From positions 865,465-929,464 of the forward strand of contig JARVLF010000010.1 of assembly GCA_030849465.1 (NCBI GenBank): a DNA stretch of 64,000 nt, written 5' to 3'. Below, piece by piece: positions 9,447-19,828 of this stretch; position 1 is the stretch's first letter; every line of letters starts with the position of its first letter. Source of the stretch: Moesziomyces globuligerus. Lineage: Eukaryota; Basidiomycota; Ustilaginomycetes; Ustilaginales; Ustilaginaceae. The translations under genes were made by a program, and so were the position numbers. Below the pieces are notes generated by a model. It was not told where the DNA came from, ran no database searches, and was given only the letters and a program-made list of their open reading frames with translations.

Positions 9447-12400
9447 CTAGCAGACCTGGCTGAGAGCTTCGACGAGCTGTTCGACCGCCTCCTTCTCGAC
9501 GCCGAGCGCCTCGGCTTCCGAGTTGGGTCCGCGAACGATGCGGTCGCGCTGGCCACGATCGATGCTGCCGTCGATGAACATCTTGAGGATGCCGGCATCG
9601 AGGAATCCGGCGGGACTCTGCACGCGGTGATCGGTGCGGAGCGTGCGCCACTCCTGGTGCGAGATGCCACCGACAACACCAGCCGACGCCGCCGCCGACG
9701 AGGTCGGACTGGCTTCGATGAGAGACAGCGTGTTGCGCTCGACCTTGGCCAGCAGCTGTGCCTCTTGGTCGCGCACCTGGGCGATGACGCCGATAGCACC
9801 AGCCGCCGTGCCGAACACCAGCTTGGGCTGGACGGCAGCCGCGGCGCCCGGATTCGGCACGAGCGATTTTCTGCAAAACTTGTTGATCATATCGCCGTAG
9901 TGCCAGACGGCGCTCCTCTGCATCACATGCGCGTACTGATCCACATCACCGCCGTCGCCGCTTGCCTGGACGCTGGACGCCGAGATGGAAAGCTCCTGGT
10001 CTCGTTCCCTCGCTCGGCGGATGCGTGCCTTGACCTCGTCGCTGAGCACCATCCGCTGGGTAGTGTACAGGTTGAACGAGATGTCGGCTCCAATGTACGT
10101 CTGCGTAGCTGCATCCAGCATCTCTGTGGCGCTCGTCCAGAACGGATCGCAGTCGCGAGCGATCTCCGTAACTCGTGCCGTCTGCGGGTGCACATGCAGC
10201 ACATTCATCGACCGGAGCGCATCTCCCACCACGATGCGGTCCGGTTCGACAATCGAAAGGCTGCAGGCGATAAAAGAGCACGCCCAGCTGCCACGCTGTT
10301 TGATCTTGAACTGGGGCGACGAGGCCTTCTCCGTCTTGAGCGGATCGACGGATGCGTAGATCTTGACTTCCGAATTGACAGCAACGGCGAGCCGATTGTT
10401 GATGGACTGAACGCTGTACACGTTACCCTTCTCGGCGTGTTCGAAGAGCTTTCGCAATCGCCCACGCTCCTCCTTGGACCGAGAGGAGCCAGGCGAGACA
10501 TCATAGCCGACAAGTCGCCCGGCGGTAGTCTCCGGGGATTGCGCTTCGATAAAGCCGGTCCCGACCACCAGCATCTCGGTGCCATGCACGTGCAGGACAG
10601 CGACGCAGTTGGGTCGTTCGTCCGGCTCCAGACGGATCTCGTCCAAGACTTCGAACGTGGTCTGGTCCAGGACGCGGATTGCCCCTCGCGGCTTGTCGCT
10701 GATGGAAGCGTTGCCGCGAGGTAGGAAGGCCCACGTGCACACGGCGAAGATCTGGCGTGCGGGCCACTGGGCGATAGCGAGCGGCTGGTCCAGGCCGAGA
10801 GCAACGGTGCGGACATCGCGCTGTTGCAAAGGACCCACCGAGGCTAGCTTGATCGAATCGGCCAGGGCGAATGCGTTGAGGACACGATTCGGTCCAGCAC
10901 GAAGTGTGGCGACGCTGCGTTGATCGCTGTGCTGCAGCGCGTTGTAGGAGAATCGTTTCGAGTCCGCGAAGACCAGTGTAGGGCGGCTACCAGACACTGC
11001 GACCACACGGGCCCCGGTCGAGGTCTCGATGGCGTCAAGTTTGAGCGCCTGCGTGCCCAATGACAAGGTCTTGCAGTCGGAGAGGCCGACTGTGCGGCTG
11101 AAGCTGTCGTCGGTCGGCAGGCTGAGGCCGAAGGTGATGAGCGTGCCATCTCCAAGGCCCACCAACAAGTGAGGACACAGAGCGTCTCGGTTGCGCAAAG
11201 ACGTCTTTGACTGCCTCGTGACGCCTTTGCCGGACTGTTTGCTTGCGAAGCGATGGAGGAGCAGGGAACGAGGCACCGCAGGAAGTTCCTGCTGCACGAC
11301 CGAGCTTTGACCGACAGGGGCCAGATCGGGAAGCGAAAAGACCTGGATTGTGCGTGCCTGCCAGAAGCCGCACGCGACGATCTTCGCGGCTTCTCCTGGA
11401 AGCAAGCAGCTGATATCGAGGCAAGAGACTTCATGCTCGAGCTGGACCGTCTTGCGTGCGGCGACGGTCCCACCTTCGGATGCAAGCAAGGTCAGCGTCT
11501 TGTCGCTGAGCGCGACGACTGATTGTCCCAGAGCATTGACGCAAGCCGCAGTGATCTCACAGCCCGACGGAGGTGACCATCGGTGCATGAGAGTGATCGA
11601 GTCATCCTGACATCGGAAAAGCGAGAGCTCGGAACGTGTGATGCGGAGGAGGAGCGCGGAGCCGGAAACATCCGTGATGCTGGACGCTGCAAGGGTGGGG
11701 TCGGACACGGTGCTGCACACGGATGCGAGTCGGTCTGTAGCATCGACGAGGTTGCCACTGGCGTCAAAGTAAAGATACGCGGTGGAAGTGGCAAATCCAA
11801 CCAGCAAGCCAACCGTCTGCTGCGAGCCAGTGTCGCCAGCGTGGACTGGCCAAATCTGTTGAGCGTGAGAGATGGGCAAAGAGGACAGCTCTTGCAAAGA
11901 AGCACCGCTGCGCACTTCACGAATGCTGCCGGAAGGACCGGCACCACTGCACGTGACGATCCTGGCTTGGGCCGCGGACGAGGCGCTGGGATCACCGCCC
12001 GCACCGTCGTCGACGACAAAGTCCACGATGGGGCCCAGATTCTGCCAGCGTTCGACGGTCGTCAGTGAGCCAGCGGACGGCAGATCCGTTCGCTCGTGGG
12101 GGGCGGGAGGAGCATGGATCGAGCTGGTCCTCCTCCTCGATTGCGTGGGCGATGAAGGGGGCGTGATGAGCTGTGCGGCCGACGTGGCAGCCTGCTCGTC
12201 TGCATTGTGGGGCGCGACCTGGTGAAGGAAGCTGTCACCGGTGCTACTACCGATGCATACCACACCGTCGCCCAGGTAAGACAACGCCTGGGAGCCCGCA
12301 GGCTGAGAGGACTCGCCGAATGTCTCGACCTTCATCGATCGTGGCTGAGGTAAGGCATGGGAGTCCGTGATGGCCTCTCCAGGAAGGGTGAGTCGGAGCA

Positions 12401-13991
12401 CGTTGAGCGCCCCCGAGCTGCATGCGAAAAGTACGGAGAAGCTGCGAGCGCCAGCCGCAGTGTCGAGGGACGGCTCATCCATGTCGACCGCCGAGACGAC
12501 CTGGACAGGATGTGGCAAGCTGACTCTGAGCAGCCGTGGGCGGGCTTGAGGTGCGGCCGCCTCCTTGAGAGGAGACTGTGGGGATGCTGATGGAGCCGCT
12601 GCAGAGGAGCGTCGACGCTTGCCATTCTCGTTGGAGGGTGCGGATGAGGTGGCAGCCTCCTCCGGCACGAGCTTGGCCTGGGAAAGAGCGCCGGACGAGC
12701 GTCTTCGAGGCTCGAAGGTGCCGCTTTCACTTGCCTTTCTCCTCTTTCCTTTGAGATCCGCCGGGTCGGACGAGGCGAGTGCGGGAGAGTCGGCGACTTT
12801 AGCGCTGGAGCTGGCAGCAGCGGTGGGTGGAGGCACGTGGAGGATGCTGTTCTCGGAAAAGACGAGGACGCCGCCGCCGACTCGGGTGGGTAGAGGGTGC
12901 ACGAGGTGGGCACCGAGGGCGTCGGCGAAGGGCAGAGGCACGTGGCAGTGGGCGAGGTCGGAGCTGGCCCAGTCTTGCTCTCTCTTGCGGAGGTCGTTGT
13001 TGGAGATTTTGGCACCCATAGCAGCGGGCCCATGCATTTTGCGGGTGGAAGACTTGTCTTGCCTCGAGGTGGGCTTTGCATCTCGAGTCGCCTGGGTGGC
13101 CGAAGACGACGACTGAGGGTCGTAGGAGCGGTCGTCCTCCTGGAGGCGAGACGAGCGGGGGGCCTTGCGGGGCGGGCCCCACGGAAGGGGCAAGAGGTCC
13201 TGACCGGCGATGTCGACGGAGTGGAACGAAAGCACGGGAAGGCAGGACTCGCCCAAGCCGGGAATCTTGGAAGGTACACTGGATTGGGAGAGGAGAGCGA
13301 GCTGGGGGGCAGCTGTGGGGTCGGTGGGAGAGAGAATGGTAAACGAGAGCAGATTGGGATGTGGCAGGCGCACGCCAAACGAGCGGGAGAAGTCGGTGGC
13401 GCGATTGGAGGTGGTTGGCGCATCGGCGTCGAGCATGATCTCGTCGGCGTCATGGTGGGCGAGGGCGGACTGCTGGGATGCGGAGAGGGGGACGACCTTG
13501 AGGACGCTCTTGTATACATGCGCGGCGGCGATGCGCTGGCCGAAGGGAGGCGAAGCTGGGGCGAATGGCTCGGAGGCTATGCTGAGGGCGGTTTCGGCGG
13601 GCGAGCGTGCGACCTCGTCGAGCGCGAGCGTGGCGGTGGTGGTGAGCAGGACGTCGCCCGAGGCAGGGTCGAGCGAGGCAGAGAGAGCGATGAGTCTGGG
13701 CTGGTAGTGATCTGTGAGGATGAGCAGGGAATTGGCATGCGAGCTGCGGGGCGCGACCGGGTCGGTCACAAGCTGGACCGAGAGGATGCGCGCGTGCACG
13801 TTGACGCTCTGTACGGTCTCGAGCAAGCCAGGCGCTGCATCTGCACCGTCGCCATCGGGAGAGGCCAAGGAGAGGAAGTCGATCGAGGAATGCTTGACGA
13901 GGGCGAGGCAAGGGCCTGTTGGCAGAAAGCGAGCGAGGAAGAGCGTCTGAACAATGGCCGAGGCCTCGTGCGCATGGTCGACGTAGAGCAT
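9447..13991 (-). CDS. DDB1: DDB1-family beta-propeller protein (CUL4 adaptor)
   Basis: A 1514-residue single-exon protein of the DDB1/CPSF160/Rse1 triple-propeller family. The C-terminus (HQEWRTLRTDHRVQSPAGF followed by an LDAG...FIDGS helix) matches the end of DDB1, not of Cft1 or Rse1. DDB1 links CUL4 to DCAF substrate receptors in DNA repair and chromatin control. The start chosen is the first ATG (MLYVDHAHEA), which aligns with the DDB1 N-terminus; upstream frame is low complexity without ATG. It is longer than the usual ~1140 residues because of disordered Ser/Ala/basic inserts, chiefly around residues 320-535 with KGKRRKAS and NGKRRRSS basic patches. It converges on the gene ending at 9226. 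Confidence 0.85.
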   Translation of the reverse strand: MLYVDHAHEASAIVQTLFLARFLPTGPCLALVKHSSIDFLSLASPDGDGADAAPGLLETVQSVNVHARILSVQLVTDPVAPRSSHANSLLILTDHYQPRLIALSASLDPASGDVLLTTTATLALDEVARSPAETALSIASEPFAPASPPFGQRIAAAHVYKSVLKVVPLSASQQSALAHHDADEIMLDADAPTTSNRATDFSRSFGVRLPHPNLLSFTILSPTDPTAAPQLALLSQSSVPSKIPGLGESCLPVLSFHSVDIAGQDLLPLPWGPPRKAPRSSRLQEDDRSYDPQSSSSATQATRDAKPTSRQDKSSTRKMHGPAAMGAKISNNDLRKREQDWASSDLAHCHVPLPFADALGAHLVHPLPTRVGGGVLVFSENSILHVPPPTAAASSSAKVADSPALASSDPADLKGKRRKASESGTFEPRRRSSGALSQAKLVPEEAATSSAPSNENGKRRRSSAAAPSASPQSPLKEAAAPQARPRLLRVSLPHPVQVVSAVDMDEPSLDTAAGARSFSVLFACSSGALNVLRLTLPGEAITDSHALPQPRSMKVETFGESSQPAGSQALSYLGDGVVCIGSSTGDSFLHQVAPHNADEQAATSAAQLITPPSSPTQSRRRTSSIHAPPAPHERTDLPSAGSLTTVERWQNLGPIVDFVVDDGAGGDPSASSAAQARIVTCSGAGPSGSIREVRSGASLQELSSLPISHAQQIWPVHAGDTGSQQTVGLLVGFATSTAYLYFDASGNLVDATDRLASVCSTVSDPTLAASSITDVSGSALLLRITRSELSLFRCQDDSITLMHRWSPPSGCEITAACVNALGQSVVALSDKTLTLLASEGGTVAARKTVQLEHEVSCLDISCLLPGEAAKIVACGFWQARTIQVFSLPDLAPVGQSSVVQQELPAVPRSLLLHRFASKQSGKGVTRQSKTSLRNRDALCPHLLVGLGDGTLITFGLSLPTDDSFSRTVGLSDCKTLSLGTQALKLDAIETSTGARVVAVSGSRPTLVFADSKRFSYNALQHSDQRSVATLRAGPNRVLNAFALADSIKLASVGPLQQRDVRTVALGLDQPLAIAQWPARQIFAVCTWAFLPRGNASISDKPRGAIRVLDQTTFEVLDEIRLEPDERPNCVAVLHVHGTEMLVVGTGFIEAQSPETTAGRLVGYDVSPGSSRSKEERGRLRKLFEHAEKGNVYSVQSINNRLAVAVNSEVKIYASVDPLKTEKASSPQFKIKQRGSWACSFIACSLSIVEPDRIVVGDALRSMNVLHVHPQTARVTEIARDCDPFWTSATEMLDAATQTYIGADISFNLYTTQRMVLSDEVKARIRRARERDQELSISASSVQASGDGGDVDQYAHVMQRSAVWHYGDMINKFCRKSLVPNPGAAAAVQPKLVFGTAAGAIGVIAQVRDQEAQLLAKVERNTLSLIEASPTSSAAASAGVVGGISHQEWRTLRTDHRVQSPAGFLDAGILKMFIDGSIDRGQRDRIVRGPNSEAEALGVEKEAVEQLVEALSQVC

Positions 13992-14045
13992 CCTGCCGGT
14001 CGGCGCAGCGCTCGCGCCCAGAGGTTTATTTCGGAGGTTCGTGGC

Positions 14046-14090
14046 GGGGCGAGTCGGGGCGAGTCGGGGCGAGTCGAGGCGAGGCGAGGA
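14046..14090. repeat. 10-bp GGGGCGAGTC tandem repeat in the DDB1 leader
   Basis: Three to four copies of a ten-base unit, 55-100 bp upstream of the DDB1 ATG, most likely in its promoter or 5' leader. Confidence 0.75.
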
Positions 14091-14635
14091 TGGGACGCGA
14101 TCGGAGGGGATGCAACTGGATGAAGTGGGATGATGGTGAGGGTTCGACTGAGCAGCCGGTTCGGAGCCAAGTTGGCGCGCATCATCCAATTCAGAATTGT
14201 CGGCTCATCCGTCTGATCTGTGCGCCGCCACTTTGCGAGGCACGCTTGCTCTGCTCAGCAGCCGCACCGCAATTTGGCCCTTTTTTCCCTTTGGGCACGC
14301 TTCCGCCTTTTCACCTCCACTCCCCGGCTCGACCCGCCAGCCGTGCTGCATTGCATGCCCATCCTCCATCATCATCGATGTGATTGCTCTTGCCTCTTGA
14401 GTTGACGGCTGCCTTCGGTCTAGAAAGATCAGACTGTGCGAGCAGCCAGACGTCCATCAGACGCCCCTAGCTGCTCATACGAAAGTACAGCTCCGCTAAG
14501 GCAAACGCCAACCTGCCCGGGTGGCTGCATCCCCGAGTCGTGAGTCAACTACACGCGATTCGCTGGCTCCGCGTATCGCGCAAAAGCCAATCGTCGTGAG
14601 CCGAGCCACTGGGCATGCCACCGGTAGCGGTCACC

Positions 14636-17590
14636 CCTTTTTTCGCGATATGAGGGGCTTAGCTCACGACAATGTCCTTCATGCTTCTCTCCCGGATCAT
14701 TGAACCGCAATCCCAAACCGTCATCCACCTAAGATGACGTGGAGCGTCACAACTGCTATCGAGAACCCCAGATTGATTTGCGGGCTTTTTTTTTCACAAA
14801 CAGTCATCAGTCGTGAATTTCACTCGGTTTGACAATTTCTGCTTCATGACTGTCGATTTCTGCATGATGAACAGCAGGCATGTCCAGGACTTTTCATCAT
14901 GCTTGATCCTTAAATTTGAGTATGGATCACACCACACTTGCGATCGCCGAATTATCAGCTTCTGCGAAGCAAAGCATGTTCGCAAGCACCAGTCGTGAGC
15001 GACGAGTGGCAGAAGTCATGGGTAAGATAATTGAAACATAAACGATTTTAGCCGTATGACTTGACTTACAGCATGAAATACTTTTGTGTCAGGTGGCATG
15101 ATTTGATCTGTAATCTGCACCGAAAAAAAACCATCTCTGTCAGCCTACGATGGTGTAATGTGAACGAGTGTTTTTCCATAAGTGTGTCTGGAATCCCTCA
15201 TCGAAAATAATCAAATCCAAAGAATTTTGAATGCCAATCCAATCATATAATTGTGTTCTAGCATGATGTGCGTGGGTGGCGACGCAGCAGCCACCATCAG
15301 TCACCCTGGGAAGCCATAGTTGGCTAGAAATTCATAGAGTATAAGTTGCGAGGCATGTTCGCCAAGCAACTGGCAAGCTACCCCAGGTGGCTTAGGGGTG
15401 GCTTCAAAAACGTACCTAGGGTAGGTGGCTAAGGCGGCTGGCTGCGCGTTCAGCCACCCAATCGTGTGTGGGTGGCTTGCGGGTGGCTCAGCGAACGTAT
15501 CTCACGTCGATTGCGCGAGAGGGTGTGAGCGAGGGTTCGCGTTCAGACTCCTCGCTGGGGGCTTGGAGTCGTAAGCCAGGCTCAAGCCAATCTTGTATCA
15601 GCTCGGCTGGCTTGCATATGAAACGACCTTGGAGGGATCTACACGTCCGACTCTATGATTGTTCAGTAACTAGGCCTAAAAGGCCCACCATCCTTGATCT
15701 TGAGCTTCTATGGCTATCGTCCTTCTTTGCACTCATGACTCAACGCACAGCTTTCACATGACGAAACAGAAATGCGGCTGCTGTGCGATTTTGGTCGGTG
15801 GATGAAAGAGCTGGCGCAAACCCGGGCTCGAGCGGCGATGAGTACGACAGGTTGTGAGCCTTCACGATATCCTAGCGACTATGACTCGGAAGGTGGCGGA
15901 GGACCAGGTACCCCGGTTGGCTGATGGATGGCTACTCTCCGCTGCTTCCAGAATCCTTGGAGCATGAATGCTTGAGCCAACCACTCGTGTTGAAAGCGAA
16001 ATGAGTGTAGCATAATGTGGTTGGTCGGCTCCATTCAACGATAGACTATGCTGCATTCACAATCTTGGCGACATGACCAGGCCTACTAAAAGGCCGGCAT
16101 CGGGTCGTGCTCCACTATTCGCGACGTTAATACATCGATGGTAGAACGCCAGCGCAAGGTCACGATCCTACTTCTGCGTAGGGCTCAACTGGCGCTCGTC
16201 TCGCCAACATCGATATCATCATCATCATGGATCGTTCAGGACTCATCACTGAGACAGACGGAAACTACAGGGCCGCTACGTCACCACTATTGACAAGCTT
16301 GTCGCTGACTTGGGCGCTGGCGCTCGCCGCTCGCCGCTTCCCATTGCTTGTTGGTCTCAAGATACTGTGATTGCCACGACACTCGCTACGGCATTTCGAC
16401 GACTGAGAGACACATATTCATCGCATCGCAATAAGGACGTTTATTCCTTTGAACGTAACTGTTGGGCTGAGCCAACCACACGCAAACTGCGCTCAAAGGT
16501 ATTGCACAACCTACAAGATCAAAGGATGTGTATGTGTGGACACAGGTAAGAGCGAGGTAGATGGGGTGGCAATGGCGAAGAGAGATGGCGGCTACGGCTG
16601 TGGCAAGGCGTCAGGACGTGGCAGACTATGGTCCTCATCGAGCACGGTGTCTGACAGTGGCAATGATGTTGGAGCGTGAATACTTAGAGGACGGCGGTGC
16701 CCACAGTCCGGTGATGGACCCCGTTCAGGGTTGCTTATGGTATGAGTGTGCCAGTATGTAAGATCATTGCATGGATGATTCAATGGTGGCAGCAGAGGCA
16801 ACGAAGCAATCCTGAAAAGACAAGACCCAAGGTGGCGACAAGCAGCCACCCTTCAGTCACCCTTCAGCCATCGTGTGTGGATGGCTAATGGGTGGCTGGT
16901 GCATCACAGCCACCCAGGGTGGCTGACGGGTGCCTTCTCGATCGCCACCCCGCCGCTTGGTAGGATGTGAATGTGTGGCTCGCCAGCTCCGGAGAATGAG
17001 TTATAAGTCATGAGTCCTGATCTGTCAGGATATGATCCATAAGCCACCTGTGCACACTTGTGACTCATATCAAAAAGGAGATCGTCGCGTCCCAAGCCCC
17101 TTATCCAATGCAGGAGTACGGAAGCCACTGAGGTGTGCGTGGTTGATGGTCCATACATATGGCGGTTGGCAAACAAAGCCACTCAGAGGTCATACGAGTC
17201 ACTGGCGTACACAATGACTTGATTCAAGTAGCTTCGTGCTTCCCAAGTCACGAGTGGCTCGCAACGATAAATTCGTCGATCGTGTGTTTCTTCGAAATGA
17301 CTTGCCAGTAGGATCATACAGTATGAGCGGCCATTTCATATTTATGATTCTTTAGATGAAACAATTAATTCTACGCCTCGCAAGCCAGCATTAACGGCTT
17401 GCGACGCGTAGATCTCCGTCCATTGTTTTTTGTGATATGAATCATCTCAAATCATGAACCGTCGCAGTAGAGTTCCCCATGTGTTCTCCGCCGATAACAT
17501 ATACACAATCTGAAAAGAGAAAGCGCACTGTGTTTCGTTCTGTGGACGGTGAAGAAAAGAGAATTAAATACATCACATCGCGAAAAAAGG
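14636..17590. repeat. Widely spaced inverted pair of an 18-bp CGCGAT motif
   Basis: CCTTTTTTCGCGATATGA at 14636-14653 on the plus strand is matched in inverse orientation at 17573-17590, with one mismatch (CGCGATGTGA). The arms are 2.95 kb apart. Outside the core both sides keep a GTCACC/GTTACAC-like stretch, and GGCTTAGC-type sequence lies nearby. The pair could be degenerate transposon termini; no open transposase frame lies between them. Confidence 0.55.
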
Positions 17591-17774
17591 AGTGTAACGT
17601 GAGCTTAGCCACCCGCAAGCCACCACGGGTGGCTTAGTGGTGGCTTCCAAATTAAGCCACTAGGGGTGAGTGGCTTGGCGGGTGGCTTGGATCACGTCAC
17701 GCACACAGAATTTGACCGCAATTTGGCAATTTGACGGGTATATATGTGCTCAGGCCTCTATCATTGCTATACGG

Positions 17775-17857
17775 GTGTGTGTGGAGCAGTTGGATAGAGT
17801 GAGGGTCTCAAGCGCCTAATTGTGTGGAGGGCCTGGGTTCGACTCCGGAGAGACGCG
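17775..17857 (+). other. Degenerate tRNA-like (Pol III-type) sequence
   Basis: An A-box-like TGGAGCAGTTGG at 17782-17793 and a perfect B box GGTTCGACTCC at 17836-17846 have tRNA-like spacing. An anticodon loop CTCAAGC would present CAA (Leu) after the invariant U33. A TATA-like GGTATATATG lies about 35 bp upstream and a T5 run follows at 17860. The D stem and T stem pair badly and the acceptor stem has mismatches, so it is more likely a tRNA relic or a SINE-like head than a working tRNA. It sits inside the hairpin-repeat cluster. Confidence 0.35.
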
Positions 17858-18014
17858 TATTTTTGGAATTTTGTGCCACCCGTAGTGGCTTGAAATCAAG
17901 CCACCCGTAGTGGCTTAGTCTTCCAAGCCACCAGAGTGTGTGTGGGTGGCTTGCGAGTGGCTTGGAGGGTAAGCCACCCGTGGAGGCTTAGGGGGTGGCT
18001 TGGAATATGTTACA

Positions 18015-18393
18015 ACTTTTTTCGCGATATGATTTCTCTCATGAAGTCTCAAAACACAAATTCGAGCCACAAATCATGTATAAACATTAGCCGCTCAGAT
18101 AGCCAATCGTTTTTTCAAGTTTCGTTACGTTCTAAAAGCTGCAAATCATTTATCATCAGCATGCACGGCTCGAATTCCTCCCTCGGACAGGATCGTTGAG
18201 CTGCTACGTCCAAGAGAAGGCGATGCACGATGTTCGAAAACTGTCATTATGAATGTGTTGGCATTCAAAAATATAATGAAACAGACATTCGGGGAAAGTT
18301 GCGAGGTAAATTTGCTGAGGTACCCTCTAAGCCACCCGAAATGGCTTTATGTGGTGGCTCCAGAGGCTTAGCCACTCATATCGCGAAATAAGG
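18015..18393. repeat. Closely spaced inverted pair of the CGCGATATGA motif (MITE-like)
   Basis: ACTTTTTTCGCGATATGA at 18015-18032 and its inverse TCATATCGCGAAATAAGG at 18376-18393 bound a 379-bp AT-rich segment without coding potential. Similarity extends a few bases outwards (TTACAAC against TCACAACC). The outermost parts abut GGTGGCTT hairpins. It looks like a short non-autonomous element, but no target-site duplication could be assigned. Confidence 0.5.
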
Positions 18394-19643
18394 GTTGTGA
18401 AGTTTTCCAAGCCACCACGGGTGGCTTGCCCTTCAAGCCACTTCCAAGCCACCCACACACTCTCATATCCAAACAAGTGGCAAGGTGGCAATTAAACAGC
18501 AACCCATCAGCCACCTGGGGTGGCTACAGCGCGCCAGCCATCCCCTTGAAAAATTCATATCCTGGGGAACTGCGAGCTGGCAAAGAGCAGCCACCCATTA
18601 GCCACCCAAGGTGGCTGTAACGGGTGACTGCTCTCCGCCACCCTCTCTGCCAAATTCGACGCTGCACGTCCAAATTATGCAGAGCACGCGTGTTTAGGCT
18701 GCCTGCTGGGTCTCGTCGCGTAGTCACCCCTCCATCCGCACTCCCTCAACCTGCACTCCATCCATCCACTCATCCATCCGCAGCAAATGATGAATAGTCA
18801 TGTATCCCGCAGAGCTTTGCATGCGCTTTGAAGAAAATCAATGAGAATCATGTATTAGCTGATCATTCTTGGCCAACACCCGGCTCAAAGCGCTAAGATG
18901 TGGCCCAAATTGAGCTGATATTGCGCCAAGATGATGTCAGATGGCTTCAAATTGCATACATGGTATCGCAGGGGTTGTGGGGCAGCGGTACCACGCATGG
19001 TAGAGGTACGCGTGTGTGTGTGCGTGTGTGGCGGTGGAGGTGGCCCTCAGCCTCCGCAGCCCTTGGACGACGAATCCTCGAGAGACGTGTCCATTTCTTA
19101 TTTTTCAAAATTTGGGAGGGGAGTGGGCTGCCCCCCGCCAGCTCGCCGTTCTTCAGGAAGCGGATGCCTAAAGAACAGATGCAAAGCATTGCAGGTATCA
19201 TGGTTATCCACCACCTGATGCGGATGGATGAAGTGGCTACGCGATAAGGTGACCCAGTAAATAGCCAAAACACGCGTATGTTGCACAATTTAGACGTGCA
19301 GAGCCGTAATTTGCAGAGGGCCTGACATACATTTGTGATAGTGTCCATGTTCCTCCCACCAAGTGCCTCGTCTTTCACGGCAGATGCAAAGGTTCGCCAC
19401 AAATCCTTGGCCTTATCTGTGCTACGTGCATCTTTTCTGGTTCAATATGCAAGTCTTTGTTGGCTCTGCCCTTCAATCATGTTAGTGTCAAATGAGTGTG
19501 TGTGTTGCTGGTGTTGGGCAAGTGATGTCCATCAGCCTTTCAATGGATGCGTGGTAGGAAGGGTGGTCCTTTGGTTGAGCAAAGGATGTGATGGTTGATA
19601 CAAGATGTTGAGTTGGAGAGATTCCATGGTCCACTATTAATGT

Positions 19644-19666
19644 CAAAGGTCTGCATCAGACCTTTG
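19644..19666. repeat. Perfect 10-bp hairpin
   Basis: CAAAGGTCTG and its exact inverse complement are separated by three bases (CAT). No gene adjoins it; function unknown. Confidence 0.75.
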
Positions 19667-19804
19667 TGCCTTGCGTGGGTACAGGAGGTCATGCTTTAGT
19701 GCGTGGCGCAAACGGCGCATCCTCTAGCACCTTGGTTAAAATTTGCGGTTATTTGGCTGGTTTCAGTTTGGAATATCCAAATTTGCCGCGGATGTGTGTG
19801 GTCC

Positions 19805-19828
19805 GCGGTGGACCACAAGGTCCACCGC
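19805..19828. repeat. Perfect 10-bp hairpin (GCGGTGGACC)
   Basis: GCGGTGGACC, a four-base ACAA loop and the exact inverse complement, 140 bp from the hairpin at 19644. A related GTGGTCC...GGACCAC inverted repeat occurs near 20697-20716. Confidence 0.75.

Larger units (their letters stand above)
15286..18640. repeat. Cluster of GGTGGCTT / AAGCCACC hairpin-forming motifs
   Basis: By eye about 30 copies of an 8-bp core in both orientations, concentrated at 15286-15490, 16840-16930, 17600-17700, 17875-18005, 18330-18450 and 18510-18620. Many are paired as near-perfect palindromes, for example AAGCCACC-ACGG-GTGGCTT near 18409-18427 and AAGCCACC followed by AGTGGCTT near 17900. Other genes in the window show only stray single copies. 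No coding potential is associated with them. Confidence 0.8.

Noticed and set aside
14636..18393. CRISPR-like reading of the regularly repeated motifs in the island
   Set aside because: Spacing is irregular, the repeats occur in both orientations, and the genome is fungal.
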